Positions 23,035 to 31,987 of a stretch of 33,932 nucleotides of DNA are shown here, piece by piece; position 1 is the first letter of the stretch; each line of letters begins with the position of its first letter. The notes under the pieces were generated by a model. It saw only the letters and a list, made by a program, of their open reading frames with translations. It had not been told where the DNA came from and ran no database searches. The DNA lies in contig NZ_LR732544.1 of the NCBI RefSeq assembly GCF_902506575.1, positions 2,989,103 to 3,023,034 of the forward strand, given 5' to 3'. Both the position numbers and the translations under genes were made by a program. This DNA is from Streptomyces mexicanus (GTDB taxonomy: Bacteria; Actinomycetota; Actinomycetes; Streptomycetales; Streptomycetaceae).

Positions 23035-23424
23035 TCAGCACAGGATCCAGCCGCTGTGCACCGAGCCCGTGCCCACCGCTCCGGACACCCGCACGCAGCG
23101 GTGGCCGGCGTGGACGGTGACGGGGCCCGCGTGGGAGGAGTAGCGGCCGGTGTCGGTGACCGGGCGGTTGCCGCGGGCCTGCACCGACACCGACATCAGG
23201 CGCCTGCCTCCGGGCTTCTTGGGCACGGTGAGCACGCACACGTAGCCGTCGCGCTTGTAGACGCGCACGGCGCCGGTGGCGAACGGCACGGTCCTGACCT
23301 GGTGGCCGGCGCAGGTGGACGCCGCCGCCTGCGCGCTGGCGGGCAGGGCGAGGGCGAACAGTCCGGAGCCGGCGAGCACGGCCAGGCCGGCCGCCAGCCG
23401 CCGGCGCGTCACCCCACGGTCCAC
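23035..23424 (-). CDS. Small secreted hypothetical protein with four Cys
   Basis: A 129-residue exported protein. The N-terminus is MDRGVTRRRLAAGLAVLAG..., a signal peptide with a basic start, hydrophobic core (LFALALP) and cleavage near AQA-A. The mature ~95 residues are basic, with four Cys (STCAG, YVCVLT, HRCVRV, WILC at the end), enough for two disulfides. The C-terminal Cys is almost the last residue. GTG at 23424 is chosen because GGGGAG lies 8 nt upstream; GTG 23433 is also possible. I do not recognise the family. It lies upstream of the S37 peptidase gene in the same direction (97-bp gap) but probably has its own promoter. Confidence 0.72.
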   Translation of the reverse strand: MDRGVTRRRLAAGLAVLAGSGLFALALPASAQAAASTCAGHQVRTVPFATGAVRVYKRDGYVCVLTVPKKPGGRRLMSVSVQARGNRPVTDTGRYSSHAGPVTVHAGHRCVRVSGAVGTGSVHSGWILC

Positions 23425-23527
23425 GATGGTCACTCCCCGAACATCGAGCGCATGTGCGTACAGATGTACGGACGCGGGGCGGTGCCGCATGGTTGCCGCG
23501 GGGGCCGGGGCTGGCGCGCCGGGCCGC

Positions 23528-26500
23528 TCAGCGGGTCGCGCCGGCCGGTTCCTCGGGTCGGGGCGCGCCCACGAAGGTGCGCCACAGTTCGGCGTGCCGC
23601 CCGCCGCGGGCGAGCAGTTCCTCGTGCGTGCCGTCCTCGGCGACGCGGCCGTGGTCCATGACGACCACCCGGTCCGCGCGGGCGGCCGTGGTGAGCCGGT
23701 GGGCGACCACCAGCGTGGTGCGGCGGCCGGCGAGCCGGTCGGTGGCCTGGTTGACCTGGGCCTCGGTGGCCAGGTCGAGCGCGGCGGTGGCCTCGTCCAG
23801 CAGCAGGATGTCGGGGTCGACGAGTTCGGCGCGGGCGAGCGCGATGAGCTGGCGCTGCCCGGCGGAGAGGTTCCGGCCGCGTTCGGCGACCTCGTGCAGG
23901 TAGCCGCCCTCCAGCGTGGCGATCATCTCGTGCGCGCCGACCGCCCGGGCCGCCGCCTCCACCTCGGCGTCGGTGGCGTCGGGGCGGCCGTAGGCGATGG
24001 CGTCGCGGACGGTGCCCGGGAAGAGGTACGCCTCCTGCGGGACGACGCCGAGCCGGTGCCGGTAGGCGGTCAGGTCCAGCGCGCGCAGGTCGGTGCCGTC
24101 CACGGTGATCCGGCCGCGGGTCGGGTCGTAGAACCGGGCGACCAGCTTCACCAGGGTGGACTTGCCGGCGCCGGTCTCGCCGACGAAGGCCACGGTCTGC
24201 CCCGCGGGGATGCGCAGGTCGATCCCGGTCAGCGCGGCCTCGCCGGTGTCGTCGGAGCCGTAGGCGAAGTGGACGTCCTCGAAGGCGATCTCGCCGCGCA
24301 GGGCGGGCACTTCGCGGGGCGTCTCGGCGGGCTTGGTGGAGGTGGGCTCCCGCAGGAGTTCCTGGATGCGGCCGAGGGAGACGGTGGCCTGCTGATAGCC
24401 GTCGAAGACCTGGGAGAGCTGCTGCACGGGTGCGAAGAACAGGTCGATGTAGAGCAGGTACGCGACGAGTGCGCCCGTGGTCAAGGTGGCGTCCTGCACC
24501 CGCCCGGCGCCCACGATCAGCACCGAGGCGGCCGCCACCGAGGACAGGAACTGCACGAACGGGAAGTAGAGCGAGATCAGCCACTGGCCGCGGATGCGGG
24601 CCCGGCGGTAGCTGTGGCTGCGCTCGGCGAACCGGCGCCCGCCGTCCCGCTCGCGCCGGAAGGCCTGCACGATCCGCAGCCCGGCCACCGACTCCTGCAG
24701 GTCGGCGTTGACCACCGAGACCCGCTCGCGGGCCAGCTGGTACGCCTTCACGCTGGCCCGGCGGAAGAAGAAGGTGGCGAGGATCAGCGGGGGCAGGGTC
24801 GCGAAGACCACCAGGGCGAGCTGGACGTCGATCACCAGCAGGACGATCATGATGCCGAAGAAGGTGACGACCGAGACGAAGGCGGTGACCAGTCCCGTCT
24901 GCAGGAACGTCGACAGCGCGTCGACGTCCGTCGTCATCCGCGTCATGATCCGGCCGGTCAGCTCGCGCTCGTAGTAGTCCAGGCCGAGCCGCTGGAGCTG
25001 GGCGAAGATCTTCAGCCGCAGCGCGTACAGGACCCGCTCGCCGGTGCGGCCGGTCATCCGGGTCTCGCCGACCTGCGCCGCCCACTGCACGAGCACCGCG
25101 AGCAGGGCCAGCAGGGAGGCCGACCAGACGGCGCCCAGGGCCATCTTGGTCACGCCCTGGTCGATGCCGTGCCGGATCAGCACCGGCAGCAGCAGGCCCA
25201 TGCCGGCGTCCACGGCCACCAGCGCCAGGCTGGCCAGCAGCGGCAGCCCGAAGCCGTGCAGCAGGCGGCGCAGGCCGTAGGAGTCCTCGGCGCGTACGGC
25301 CCGCTCCTCGTCGATGCCGGGGGTGTCGGTGGCCGGGGGCAGGGCCTCGACCTGGGCGAGGAGTTCCGGGGTGGCGGGGGTGCCGGACAGGGCGGCGTCC
25401 TTCGGCTCCCGGTCGCCGGTCCACAGCCGGGGGGTCACCCCGCGTTCGGCGTCGAACTCGGCGTCCAGTTCCTCGCGCACCGAGGTGTCCTCGCCGGGGG
25501 CGGCCGGCTGGACGTGGCCGGGCGAGACGCCGCCCAGCTCGTCGGGGTCGGTGAGCAGCCTGCGGTACAGGGCGCAGCGTTCCTGCAGTTCGTCGTGGGT
25601 GCCGATGTCGACGAGGCGGCCCTGGTCGAGGACGGCGATGCGGTCGGCCAGGCCCAGGGTGGAGCGGCGGTGGGCGATGAGCAGCGTGGTGCGCCCCCGC
25701 ATGACCTGCCCCAGCGCCTCGTGGATCTCGTGCTCGACGCGGGCGTCCACGGCGGAGGTGGCATCGTCCAGGACGAGCAGGCGGGGGTCGGTGAGGATGG
25801 CGCGGGCCAGGGCGATGCGCTGGCGCTGGCCGCCGGAGAGGGTCAGGCCGTGCTCGCCGACGGTGGTGTCGTAGCCGTCGGGCAGCTCGGTGATGAACCG
25901 GTCGGCCTGGGCGGCGCGGGCGGCGGCCCGGATCTCGTCGTCGGTGGCGTCGGGGCGGCCGTAGGCGATGTTGGCGCGGACGGTGTCGGAGAAGAGGAAG
26001 GAGTCCTCGGGGACCAGGCCGATCGCGGCCCTGAGCGAGTCGAGGGTCAGCTCGCGCACGTCGTGGCCGCCGACGAGGACGGCGCCGTGGGTGACGTCGT
26101 AGAAGCGCGGCAGCAGCAGGGACAGCGTGGACTTGCCGGAGCCGGAGGAGCCGACGACGGCGAGGGTCTCGCCCGGCTCGATGGTGAAGCTGAGGCCCTT
26201 CAGGACGGGGCGCTCGGGGTCGTAGCCGAAGGAGACGTCGTCGAACTCGACGGTCGCGGGGGCGTCGGCGGGCAGCTCCTTGGGGCCGTCGGTCAGGGTC
26301 GGCTCGGTGTCGATCAGCTCCAGGACGCGTTCGGTGCCGGCGCGGGCCTGCTGGCCGACCGTGAGCACCACGGCGAGCATGCGGACCGGGCCGACGAGCT
26401 GGGCGAGGTAGCTGGAGAAGGCGACGAACGTGCCGAGCGTGATGTGCCCGCGCACCGCCAGCCAGCCGCCGAGCGCGAGCATGGCGACCTGGCCGAGGGC

Positions 26501-27268
26501 GGGCACGGCCTGCAGGGCGGGGGTGTACTTGGCGTTCAGCCGGATGGTGCGCAGCCGCCCGGCGAACAGCCGCCGGCCCACCGCGCGCAGCTTGGCGGTC
26601 TCCTGCTCCTCCTGCCCGAAGCCCTTCACCACGCGCACGCCGCTGACCGCGCCGTCCACGACGCCCGCGACGGCGGCGGCCTGCGCCTGCGCGTACCAGG
26701 TGGCGGGGTGCAGTTTCGTACGGCTGCGGCGGGCGATCCAGCCGAGCGCCGGGGCCACGGCGAGCGCCACCAAGGTCAGCGGCAGCGACAGCCAGGCCAT
26801 GATGACCAGCGAGATCAGGAACAGCAGCACGTTGCCGATGGTCATCGGCAGCATGAACAGCAGGCCCTGGATCAGTTGCAGGTCGCTGGTGGCGCGCCCG
26901 ACGACCTGCCCGGTGGACAGCTCGTCCTGGCGGCGGCCGTCGAGCCGGGTGATCGTGGCGTACATCTCGGTGCGCAGGTCGTGCTGGACGTCCAGGGCGA
27001 GCCGGCCGCCGTAGTAGCGGCGGACGTAGGTGAAGACGTAGACCAGCAACGCGGCGCCGATCAGGGCGCCGGCCCAGGGGGCCATGGCGCGGCTGTGGTC
27101 ACCGACGACGTCGTCGATGATCACCTTGGTGATCAGCGGGACGACGGCCATGACGGCCATGCCGGCCAGGGAGGAGCCGAGGGCGAGGACGACGTCCTTC
27201 GGATGGCGCCATGCGTACGCGGCGAGCCTGCGCGCCCATCCCCGACTCTCCCCCGGTCGCGCTGCCAC
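23528..27268 (-). CDS. Fused full-length ABC exporter (TMD-NBD-TMD-NBD), asymmetric ATP sites
   Basis: A 1246-residue exporter in one chain, pumping an unknown drug, lipid or peptide. TMD1 is about 20-310. NBD1 has Walker A GSSGSGKST (373-381), Q-loop VPEDSFLF with Glu where Gln is usual, LSGGQ (477-481), and Walker B LLVLDD with Asp 502 where Glu is usual. An acidic linker (about 575-660) leads to TMD2 (about 668-965). NBD2 has Walker A GETGAGKST (1029-1037), Q-loop Gln 1077, signature LSAGQ (1133-1137), Walker B LLLDE with Glu 1158, and switch His 1189. The NBD1 site facing the NBD2 signature is thus degenerate, as in heterodimeric exporters (TM287/288, BmrCD). GTG 27268 has GGGAGG 7 nt upstream. 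Confidence 0.94.
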   Translation of the reverse strand: MAARPGESRGWARRLAAYAWRHPKDVVLALGSSLAGMAVMAVVPLITKVIIDDVVGDHSRAMAPWAGALIGAALLVYVFTYVRRYYGGRLALDVQHDLRTEMYATITRLDGRRQDELSTGQVVGRATSDLQLIQGLLFMLPMTIGNVLLFLISLVIMAWLSLPLTLVALAVAPALGWIARRSRTKLHPATWYAQAQAAAVAGVVDGAVSGVRVVKGFGQEEQETAKLRAVGRRLFAGRLRTIRLNAKYTPALQAVPALGQVAMLALGGWLAVRGHITLGTFVAFSSYLAQLVGPVRMLAVVLTVGQQARAGTERVLELIDTEPTLTDGPKELPADAPATVEFDDVSFGYDPERPVLKGLSFTIEPGETLAVVGSSGSGKSTLSLLLPRFYDVTHGAVLVGGHDVRELTLDSLRAAIGLVPEDSFLFSDTVRANIAYGRPDATDDEIRAAARAAQADRFITELPDGYDTTVGEHGLTLSGGQRQRIALARAILTDPRLLVLDDATSAVDARVEHEIHEALGQVMRGRTTLLIAHRRSTLGLADRIAVLDQGRLVDIGTHDELQERCALYRRLLTDPDELGGVSPGHVQPAAPGEDTSVREELDAEFDAERGVTPRLWTGDREPKDAALSGTPATPELLAQVEALPPATDTPGIDEERAVRAEDSYGLRRLLHGFGLPLLASLALVAVDAGMGLLLPVLIRHGIDQGVTKMALGAVWSASLLALLAVLVQWAAQVGETRMTGRTGERVLYALRLKIFAQLQRLGLDYYERELTGRIMTRMTTDVDALSTFLQTGLVTAFVSVVTFFGIMIVLLVIDVQLALVVFATLPPLILATFFFRRASVKAYQLARERVSVVNADLQESVAGLRIVQAFRRERDGGRRFAERSHSYRRARIRGQWLISLYFPFVQFLSSVAAASVLIVGAGRVQDATLTTGALVAYLLYIDLFFAPVQQLSQVFDGYQQATVSLGRIQELLREPTSTKPAETPREVPALRGEIAFEDVHFAYGSDDTGEAALTGIDLRIPAGQTVAFVGETGAGKSTLVKLVARFYDPTRGRITVDGTDLRALDLTAYRHRLGVVPQEAYLFPGTVRDAIAYGRPDATDAEVEAAARAVGAHEMIATLEGGYLHEVAERGRNLSAGQRQLIALARAELVDPDILLLDEATAALDLATEAQVNQATDRLAGRRTTLVVAHRLTTAARADRVVVMDHGRVAEDGTHEELLARGGRHAELWRTFVGAPRPEEPAGATR

Positions 27269-27426
27269 GTCGATGCCTCCCTGACGGTCTGATCTACCGG
27301 AAGGCACCAACGCGGACGGCAGCGGATTTCATCCCTCCGCAACAATCGGGTCCGGCCGGACACGACGATCGCGGCCGGGCTGACCGGGCGGACCGTCAGC
27401 GGCCGGGCGGGGCGGCGGGCCGGCCG

Positions 27427-27486
27427 CGGGCGGCACCGCGGGTCAGCTGCCGGGCGGCACCGCGGGTCAGCTGCCGGGCGGCACCG
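27427..27486. repeat. 24-nt tandem duplication spanning the stop codon of the serine hydrolase gene
   Basis: Copies at 27431-27454 and 27455-27478 are identical, with flanking partial copies (27427-27430 and 27479-27486). On the minus strand the unit reads GTGCCGCCCGGCAGC, then TGA, then CCCGCG. The true stop (27467-27469) therefore has a duplicate at 27443-27445, 24 nt downstream of the gene end. Confidence 0.92.
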
Positions 27487-28390
27487 GCACGAACGCCTCC
27501 GTCGGCCGGGGCGGCGGCGTGACCCGGTGGGCGGTCCGGGTGGTCGGGGCGAGGTCCTTGTGGATGGCCCGGGCGATGTTCTGGATGGTGGCCACGCCGT
27601 AGTCCATGGTGCTGTTGTCCTGCGTGAGCACCGTGATCATGTAGTCGTGGCCCCCGCCGTTGAAGGTGCCGACGCTGTGCACCCGCCAGCCGTGGGTGGC
27701 GCGCTGCAACCAGCCGTTCTTGACGTGCACGGCGACGGTGGAGGGGGCTCCGGCGGGGGTGCCCCACCGCTGGGAGGAGACGACCTGGCCCATCAGCTTC
27801 AGGATGTAGGCGCGGGAGCTGTCGCTCAGGACGCTGTTCTTCGCGGTGATCAGACCGAGCAGTTTCTGCTCGTCGCGCACGGTGATCTGGGTCAGCCCCC
27901 AGTAGCCGCCGGTGCCGGGCTTGGTCTGGGTCATGCCGGCCGCGGCGAGGAAGCCCTTGACCTTCGTCAGGCCCAGCTGCTTCCACAGCGTGCTGGTCGC
28001 GTCGTTGTCGGACCGGGTGATCATCGCCTTGGCGAGGGAGGACTCGCGGTCGGTGAGGTACCGGTCGTGCTTCTTGGCGTCCCACAGCAGGGTCGCGAGC
28101 ACGGTGACCTTGACGACGCTGGCGGAGTCGTAGGCGGTGGACTCTCTGAGCGTGCAGGTCGTGTTCGTGGTGCGGTCGCGCAGGCCGACCGCGACGGTGC
28201 CCTTGCGGCCGGCCAGCGCGGCGGTGATGTCCTTCTGCAGCTTCGCGGCCAGTCCGGAGCGGCCGGAGGTGCAGCTGACCTTGGGCGTGGCGGCCGCGGC
28301 GGGGGTCGCGGCGGCCACGCACGGCACGAGCAGCCCCGCGCCGACGGCCGCCGCGAGCACGCGGGCACGGCGGGATATGGAGTGAGTCAT
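27467..28390 (-). CDS. Exported beta-lactamase-fold serine hydrolase
   Basis: A 307-residue secreted protein of the class A beta-lactamase/penicillin-binding superfamily. It has a signal peptide (residues 1 to about 34, ending PAAAA), nucleophile motif SVVK (Ser 91, Lys 94), SDN loop (127-129, RSDNDATS) and third motif KNG (224-226) in place of KTG or KSG. No clear omega-loop Glu (ExxLN) is visible, so true beta-lactamase activity is doubtful; a cell-wall hydrolase or D,D-peptidase-like role is more likely. ATG at 28390 has GAAGG upstream on the minus strand and gives the best signal peptide. The C-terminal Pro-rich tail (TPPPRPTEAFVPVPPGS) ends inside a 24-nt tandem duplication. Confidence 0.87.
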   Translation of the reverse strand: MTHSISRRARVLAAAVGAGLLVPCVAAATPAAAATPKVSCTSGRSGLAAKLQKDITAALAGRKGTVAVGLRDRTTNTTCTLRESTAYDSASVVKVTVLATLLWDAKKHDRYLTDRESSLAKAMITRSDNDATSTLWKQLGLTKVKGFLAAAGMTQTKPGTGGYWGLTQITVRDEQKLLGLITAKNSVLSDSSRAYILKLMGQVVSSQRWGTPAGAPSTVAVHVKNGWLQRATHGWRVHSVGTFNGGGHDYMITVLTQDNSTMDYGVATIQNIARAIHKDLAPTTRTAHRVTPPPRPTEAFVPVPPGS

Positions 28391-28533
28391 GCCTTCAGGA
28401 CGCACAGGAACACAGGAATGGTTGTGCGAACCGGGCGGAAGGTGACGACTCGTTACCCCGCGACCCCGGCCCACCGCCCCCGCCCGGCCCGTTGCGATCA
28501 TGGTGCGACGAGGGCGTGAACGGGGAGGAACCG

Positions 28534-29154
28534 ATGAGCCATCACCTTCAGATGAGCACCGGGGACATGCGCACGGTCGTCCGGCTGCTCACCGCCGTGG
28601 AGCCGACACCGGAGCAGCAGCGGATGCTCGGCGTCGTGCGCGAGCGGTGCGCGCAGACGGACGCCCGGTTCCAGGAGGACGGCCGCGACGGCGACCTGTC
28701 GGTCCGCCGGGCCCTCGACGAGCTCCTGGAGGGCACCTACAGCAGGGACACGGACCCCGCGTACCTGCACGCCTTCCACGCGGTGGTGGCCTGCCACTTC
28801 TCGGACGTCACGGACCTGGGATGGTGGCGGCGGCTGTCCTGGTTCTCCCTGGTGGACGGCGAACTGGCCCGGCACGGCGTGCCGTTGGACCTGCGCCCGT
28901 CCTCGTTCCTGTTCAACGGGCCGCCCCTCAGGCTGCCCCACCCCGGTGACGTCGTCCCGTCGGTCGGCCTGCTGCCCGCCCCGCGCGCCGCCGCCGTCGC
29001 CGACGCCTACGAGGCCGTCCTGCCCCGCCTGGACCAGGAGTACGCCCAGACCGTCGGCAGGTTCGCCGAGGTGCTGCGGTTCGAGGCGGAGGAGTGGGAG
29101 AGCGCGCGGCGTCTGGGACAGACCCTGGACACGATCTTCTTCTGGTGCAGCTGA
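28534..29154 (+). CDS. Hypothetical protein, family not recognised
   Basis: A 206-residue soluble, acidic, helix-rich protein. No signal, membrane segment or catalytic motif is apparent. The central part (PAYLHAFHAVVACHFSDVTDLGWWRRLSWFSLVDGELARHG) is the most conserved-looking. A loop GPPLRLPHPGDVVPSVGLLP and a C-terminal helix (FAEVLRFEAEEWESARRLGQTLDTIFFW) follow. It resembles small actinobacterial proteins of the DUF1877/DUF7691 kind in layout, but I cannot assign it. ATG at 28534 has a strong GGGGAGGAA (28522-28530). It diverges from the serine hydrolase and converges on the ThDP enzyme gene. Confidence 0.75.
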   Translation: MSHHLQMSTGDMRTVVRLLTAVEPTPEQQRMLGVVRERCAQTDARFQEDGRDGDLSVRRALDELLEGTYSRDTDPAYLHAFHAVVACHFSDVTDLGWWRRLSWFSLVDGELARHGVPLDLRPSSFLFNGPPLRLPHPGDVVPSVGLLPAPRAAAVADAYEAVLPRLDQEYAQTVGRFAEVLRFEAEEWESARRLGQTLDTIFFWCS

Positions 29155-29217
29155 GCGGGTCGGCCGAGCGGGTTCAGCCCGGGGGCCGTCGCTCGTAAGG
29201 GAAGGGAGGGCCCGTCC

Positions 29218-29299
29218 TCAGCCCAGATGTGTGGGCGCGAACATGCGCAGCCGCGCCGTCACCCCAGATGCGTGGGCGCGAACATGCGCAGCAGCGCCG
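29218..29299. repeat. 41-nt tandem duplication of the 3' end of the ThDP-enzyme gene
   Basis: Copy A is 29218-29258 and copy B is 29259-29299; they differ at 3 of 41 positions. Copy B is the real 3' end of the gene, encoding [10 protein letters not shown] and the stop. Copy A, directly downstream, repeats the same codons including a second TGA (rc of 29218-29220). One difference is silent (ACG versus ACA Thr). Confidence 0.92.
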
Positions 29300-30944
29300 G
29301 GAGCACCACCACCGACGGGCCCGGGGTGGACAGGGCCTTGGCCAGGTCCTGTTCCAGGGTCTCGGGGGTGGTGCGCAGGCCGGGGACGCCGAAGGACTCG
29401 GCGAGGGCGACGTAGTCGGGGCGGGTCAGCTCCGTGGCCGTGGCCTGGCCGAAGGCGTCCGTCATGTACTCGCGCAGGATGCCGTAGCCGCCGTCGTCCA
29501 CGATGAGCCAGGTGACGTTCAGGTCGTACTGGCGGGCCGTGGCCAGTTCGGCGATCGAGTACAGGGCGCCCCCGTCGCCGGAGACCGCCAGGACCGGGCG
29601 GGTGGGGTCGGCGACGGCGGCGCCGAGCGCCGCGGGGAAGCCGTAGCCGAGGCCTCCGGCGCCCTGCGCGGAGTGCATGGTGTTGGGCGCGCCCGCGTCG
29701 AAGGCCGACCAGGCCCAGTAGGCCAGGATCGTCATGTCCCAGAAGGACGGGGAGCCGGCGGGCAGGGCGCGGCGGACGGAGGCCAGCACCTGCTGCTCCA
29801 GGTCGAGGTCCTGGGCGGCGATGCGGGCGCGGACCTCGGCCAGCAGGTCGCGTACGCGGCCGGCCGCCGTGTCGTCGGGGCGCTCGTCCACCGTCTCCAG
29901 CAGGGCCTGCAGGGCCAGGCGGGCGTCGGCGTGGATGCCGAGGGCGGGGTGGTTGGACTCCAGCTTGCCGAGGTCGGCCTCGATCTGGATCACGCGGCCT
30001 CGGGGCTTGAACGTGTGGTAGTTCGAGGAGAGTTCACCGAGGCCCGAGCCGACGACGAGCAGGACGTCGGCGTCCTCCAGGAAGTCGGTGGTGTGCCGGT
30101 CCTCCAGCCAGGACTGCAGGGACAGCGGGTGGTTCCACGGGAAGGCGCCCTTGCCGCCGAAGGTGGTGACGACGGGGGCGTTCAACTTCTCCGCCAGCAC
30201 CCGCAGCTTGCCGGAGGCGTCCGCGCGGACCACTCCCCCGCCGGCGATGATCGCCGGGCGGCGGGCCGTGGACAGCAATCGGGCGGCCACCGCGGTCAGT
30301 TCGGGGCGCGGCGGCAGCTCGTCCGGGGTGGCGTCCAGCGCCGTCACCACCGGCAGGTGCGCCGGGGCCAGCAGGACGTCCTGCGGGATCTCCACCCACA
30401 CCGGGCCGTGCGGGACGGTGAGCGCCGACTTCCAGGCCGCGGCGATCGCGGAGGGGATCTGGGACTGGGTGCGGACCGTGTGCACGGACTTGACCACGCC
30501 CCGGAACGAGGCCGCCTGGTCGGGGAGTTCGTGCAGATAGCCGTGGCGGCCGCCGCCGAGCCCGGCGGTGGGGACCTGGCTGCCGATCGCCAGGACGGGG
30601 GCGGAGGCCGCCGCCGCTTCCTGCAGCGCGGCCAGGGAGGTGAGGGCTCCCGGGCCGGTCGACAGCAGCAGCGGGGCGGCCTCGCCGGTGATACGGCCGT
30701 AGGCGTCCGCGGCGAAGCCCGCGTTGTTCTCCACCCTGAGGCCGATGTAGGTGAGGTCCGAGCGGCGCAGGGCGTCGAACATGCCGAGCGCGTGCTGGCC
30801 GGGCAGGCCGAAGACGCAGGTCGCGCCCAGCCCGGCCAGGGTCTCCACGACGAGGTCTCCGCCGGTGCGGCCGGGGGGAGGGTTCAGCGCGGCCTCCGTC
30901 TGGGCGGCCGTCGGACGGAGTTCCAGGTCGTGGTCGTGGGTCAC
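29259..30944 (-). CDS. Thiamine-diphosphate-dependent decarboxylase/acetolactate-synthase-like enzyme (AruI-type candidate)
   Basis: A 561-residue ThDP enzyme with the usual three domains. The N-terminal pyrimidine-binding domain carries catalytic Glu 72 ([17 protein letters not shown]), followed by a central Rossmann-like domain (about 205-350) and a C-terminal pyrophosphate domain with GDGG (456-459) and DDGGYG (483-488). Its length and partner fit 2-ketoarginine decarboxylase AruI of the arginine transaminase pathway, because the coupled upstream gene is a guanidinobutyrase-type ureohydrolase. An acetolactate synthase is less likely: no small-subunit gene is nearby. GTG at 30944 overlaps the ureohydrolase stop (GTGA). 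The 3' end is tandemly duplicated just after the stop. Confidence 0.85.
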   Translation of the reverse strand: MTHDHDLELRPTAAQTEAALNPPPGRTGGDLVVETLAGLGATCVFGLPGQHALGMFDALRRSDLTYIGLRVENNAGFAADAYGRITGEAAPLLLSTGPGALTSLAALQEAAAASAPVLAIGSQVPTAGLGGGRHGYLHELPDQAASFRGVVKSVHTVRTQSQIPSAIAAAWKSALTVPHGPVWVEIPQDVLLAPAHLPVVTALDATPDELPPRPELTAVAARLLSTARRPAIIAGGGVVRADASGKLRVLAEKLNAPVVTTFGGKGAFPWNHPLSLQSWLEDRHTTDFLEDADVLLVVGSGLGELSSNYHTFKPRGRVIQIEADLGKLESNHPALGIHADARLALQALLETVDERPDDTAAGRVRDLLAEVRARIAAQDLDLEQQVLASVRRALPAGSPSFWDMTILAYWAWSAFDAGAPNTMHSAQGAGGLGYGFPAALGAAVADPTRPVLAVSGDGGALYSIAELATARQYDLNVTWLIVDDGGYGILREYMTDAFGQATATELTRPDYVALAESFGVPGLRTTPETLEQDLAKALSTPGPSVVVLPALLRMFAPTHLG

Positions 30945-31921
30945 TTGCCCTCGTTCTCCTCGCGGGCGGCCGCGATCCGGCGGGTCATGATCGTGGTCAG
31001 TTCGTACGCGGTGTGGGAGGCGGCCACCGAGGTGATCTCGGCGTGGTCGTAGGCCGGGGCGACCTCGACGACGTCCGCGGAGACCAGGTTGCAGGAGGCC
31101 AGGCCGCGCAGGATCTCCAGCAGTTCGCGGGAGGTCATGCCGCCCGCCTCGGGGGTGCCGGTGCCGGGGGCGTGGGCCGGGTCGAGGCAGTCGATGTCGA
31201 TGGAGATGTACAGCGGGCGGTCGCCGATGCGCTGCCTCAGCTGGTCGGCGACCTCGTCGGCGCCGCGCCGGTAGACGTCGGCGGAGGTGACGATGCCGAA
31301 GCCCATCTTCTCGTCGTCGGTGAGGTCCTGCTTGCCGTACAGCGGGCCGCGGGTGCCGACGTGGGAGAGCGCGGAGGTGTCGAGGATGCCCTCCTCCACG
31401 GCCCGGCGGAACGGGGTGCCGTGGGTGTACTCGGCGCCGAAGTAGGTGTCCCAGGTGTCCAGGTGGGCGTCGAAGTGCAGCAGGGCGACGGGGCCGTGCT
31501 TCTTGGCCACGCTGCGCAGCAGCGGCAGCGCGATGGTGTGGTCGCCGCCGAGGGTCATCAGGCGGGCGCCGGTGGCGAGGAGGTCGTCGGCGGCGGCCTC
31601 GATCGTGTCCACGGCCTCGTTGATGTTGAAGGGGTTCACCGCGATGTCGCCGCCGTCGGCCACCTGCGCGAGGGCGAACGGGGAGGCGTCCTGCGCCGGG
31701 TTGTAGGGGCGCAGCAGCCGGGACGCCTCGCGGATGGCGTTGCCGCCGAAGCGGGCGCCCGGCCGGTAGGAGACGCCCGAGTCGAACGGCACGCCCACGA
31801 CGGCGACGTCGGCGCGGCCGACCTCGTCCAGGCGGGGCAGCCGGGCGAAGGTCGCGGGGCCGGCGTAGCGCGGGACGCGCGAGGAGTCGACGGGGCCGCG
31901 GGGCGTCTCGGTGCTGCTCAT
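30941..31921 (-). CDS. Ureohydrolase: agmatinase/guanidinobutyrase type
   Basis: A binuclear manganese enzyme that splits a guanidino compound into urea and an amine. The 326-residue protein has all metal motifs: GGDHT (His 128), FDAHLDTWD (Asp 151, His 153, Asp 155) and SIDIDCLDP (Asp 242, Asp 244), with Glu in GTPEAGG. The segment [21 protein letters not shown] resembles guanidinobutyrase/guanidinopropionase more than classical agmatinase, but this cannot be settled by eye. ATG at 31921 has AAGG upstream on the minus strand. It sits between the symporter gene (66-bp gap) and the ThDP enzyme (4-bp overlap), which suggests uptake and breakdown of a guanidino acid or arginine derivative. Confidence 0.92.
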   Translation of the reverse strand: MSSTETPRGPVDSSRVPRYAGPATFARLPRLDEVGRADVAVVGVPFDSGVSYRPGARFGGNAIREASRLLRPYNPAQDASPFALAQVADGGDIAVNPFNINEAVDTIEAAADDLLATGARLMTLGGDHTIALPLLRSVAKKHGPVALLHFDAHLDTWDTYFGAEYTHGTPFRRAVEEGILDTSALSHVGTRGPLYGKQDLTDDEKMGFGIVTSADVYRRGADEVADQLRQRIGDRPLYISIDIDCLDPAHAPGTGTPEAGGMTSRELLEILRGLASCNLVSADVVEVAPAYDHAEITSVAASHTAYELTTIMTRRIAAAREENEGK

Positions 31922-31987
31922 GAAATGCCTTCTTTCCTGCGCTTCGTCGCGCATGTACTGCTTCTCGTTCGACTCTACTGGTGAGGT

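Noticed and set aside
23276..27292. 1338-codon open frame antisense to the ABC exporter
   Set aside because: Same mirror effect: Gly/Val/Gln/Asp repeats without any fold, opposite a perfectly recognisable exporter.
29259..31921. Clavulanate-type (CeaS/PAH) biosynthetic genes
   Set aside because: The enzyme classes match, but beta-lactam synthetase, clavaminate synthase and other cluster genes are missing and a symporter is in the operon, so catabolism is the simpler reading.
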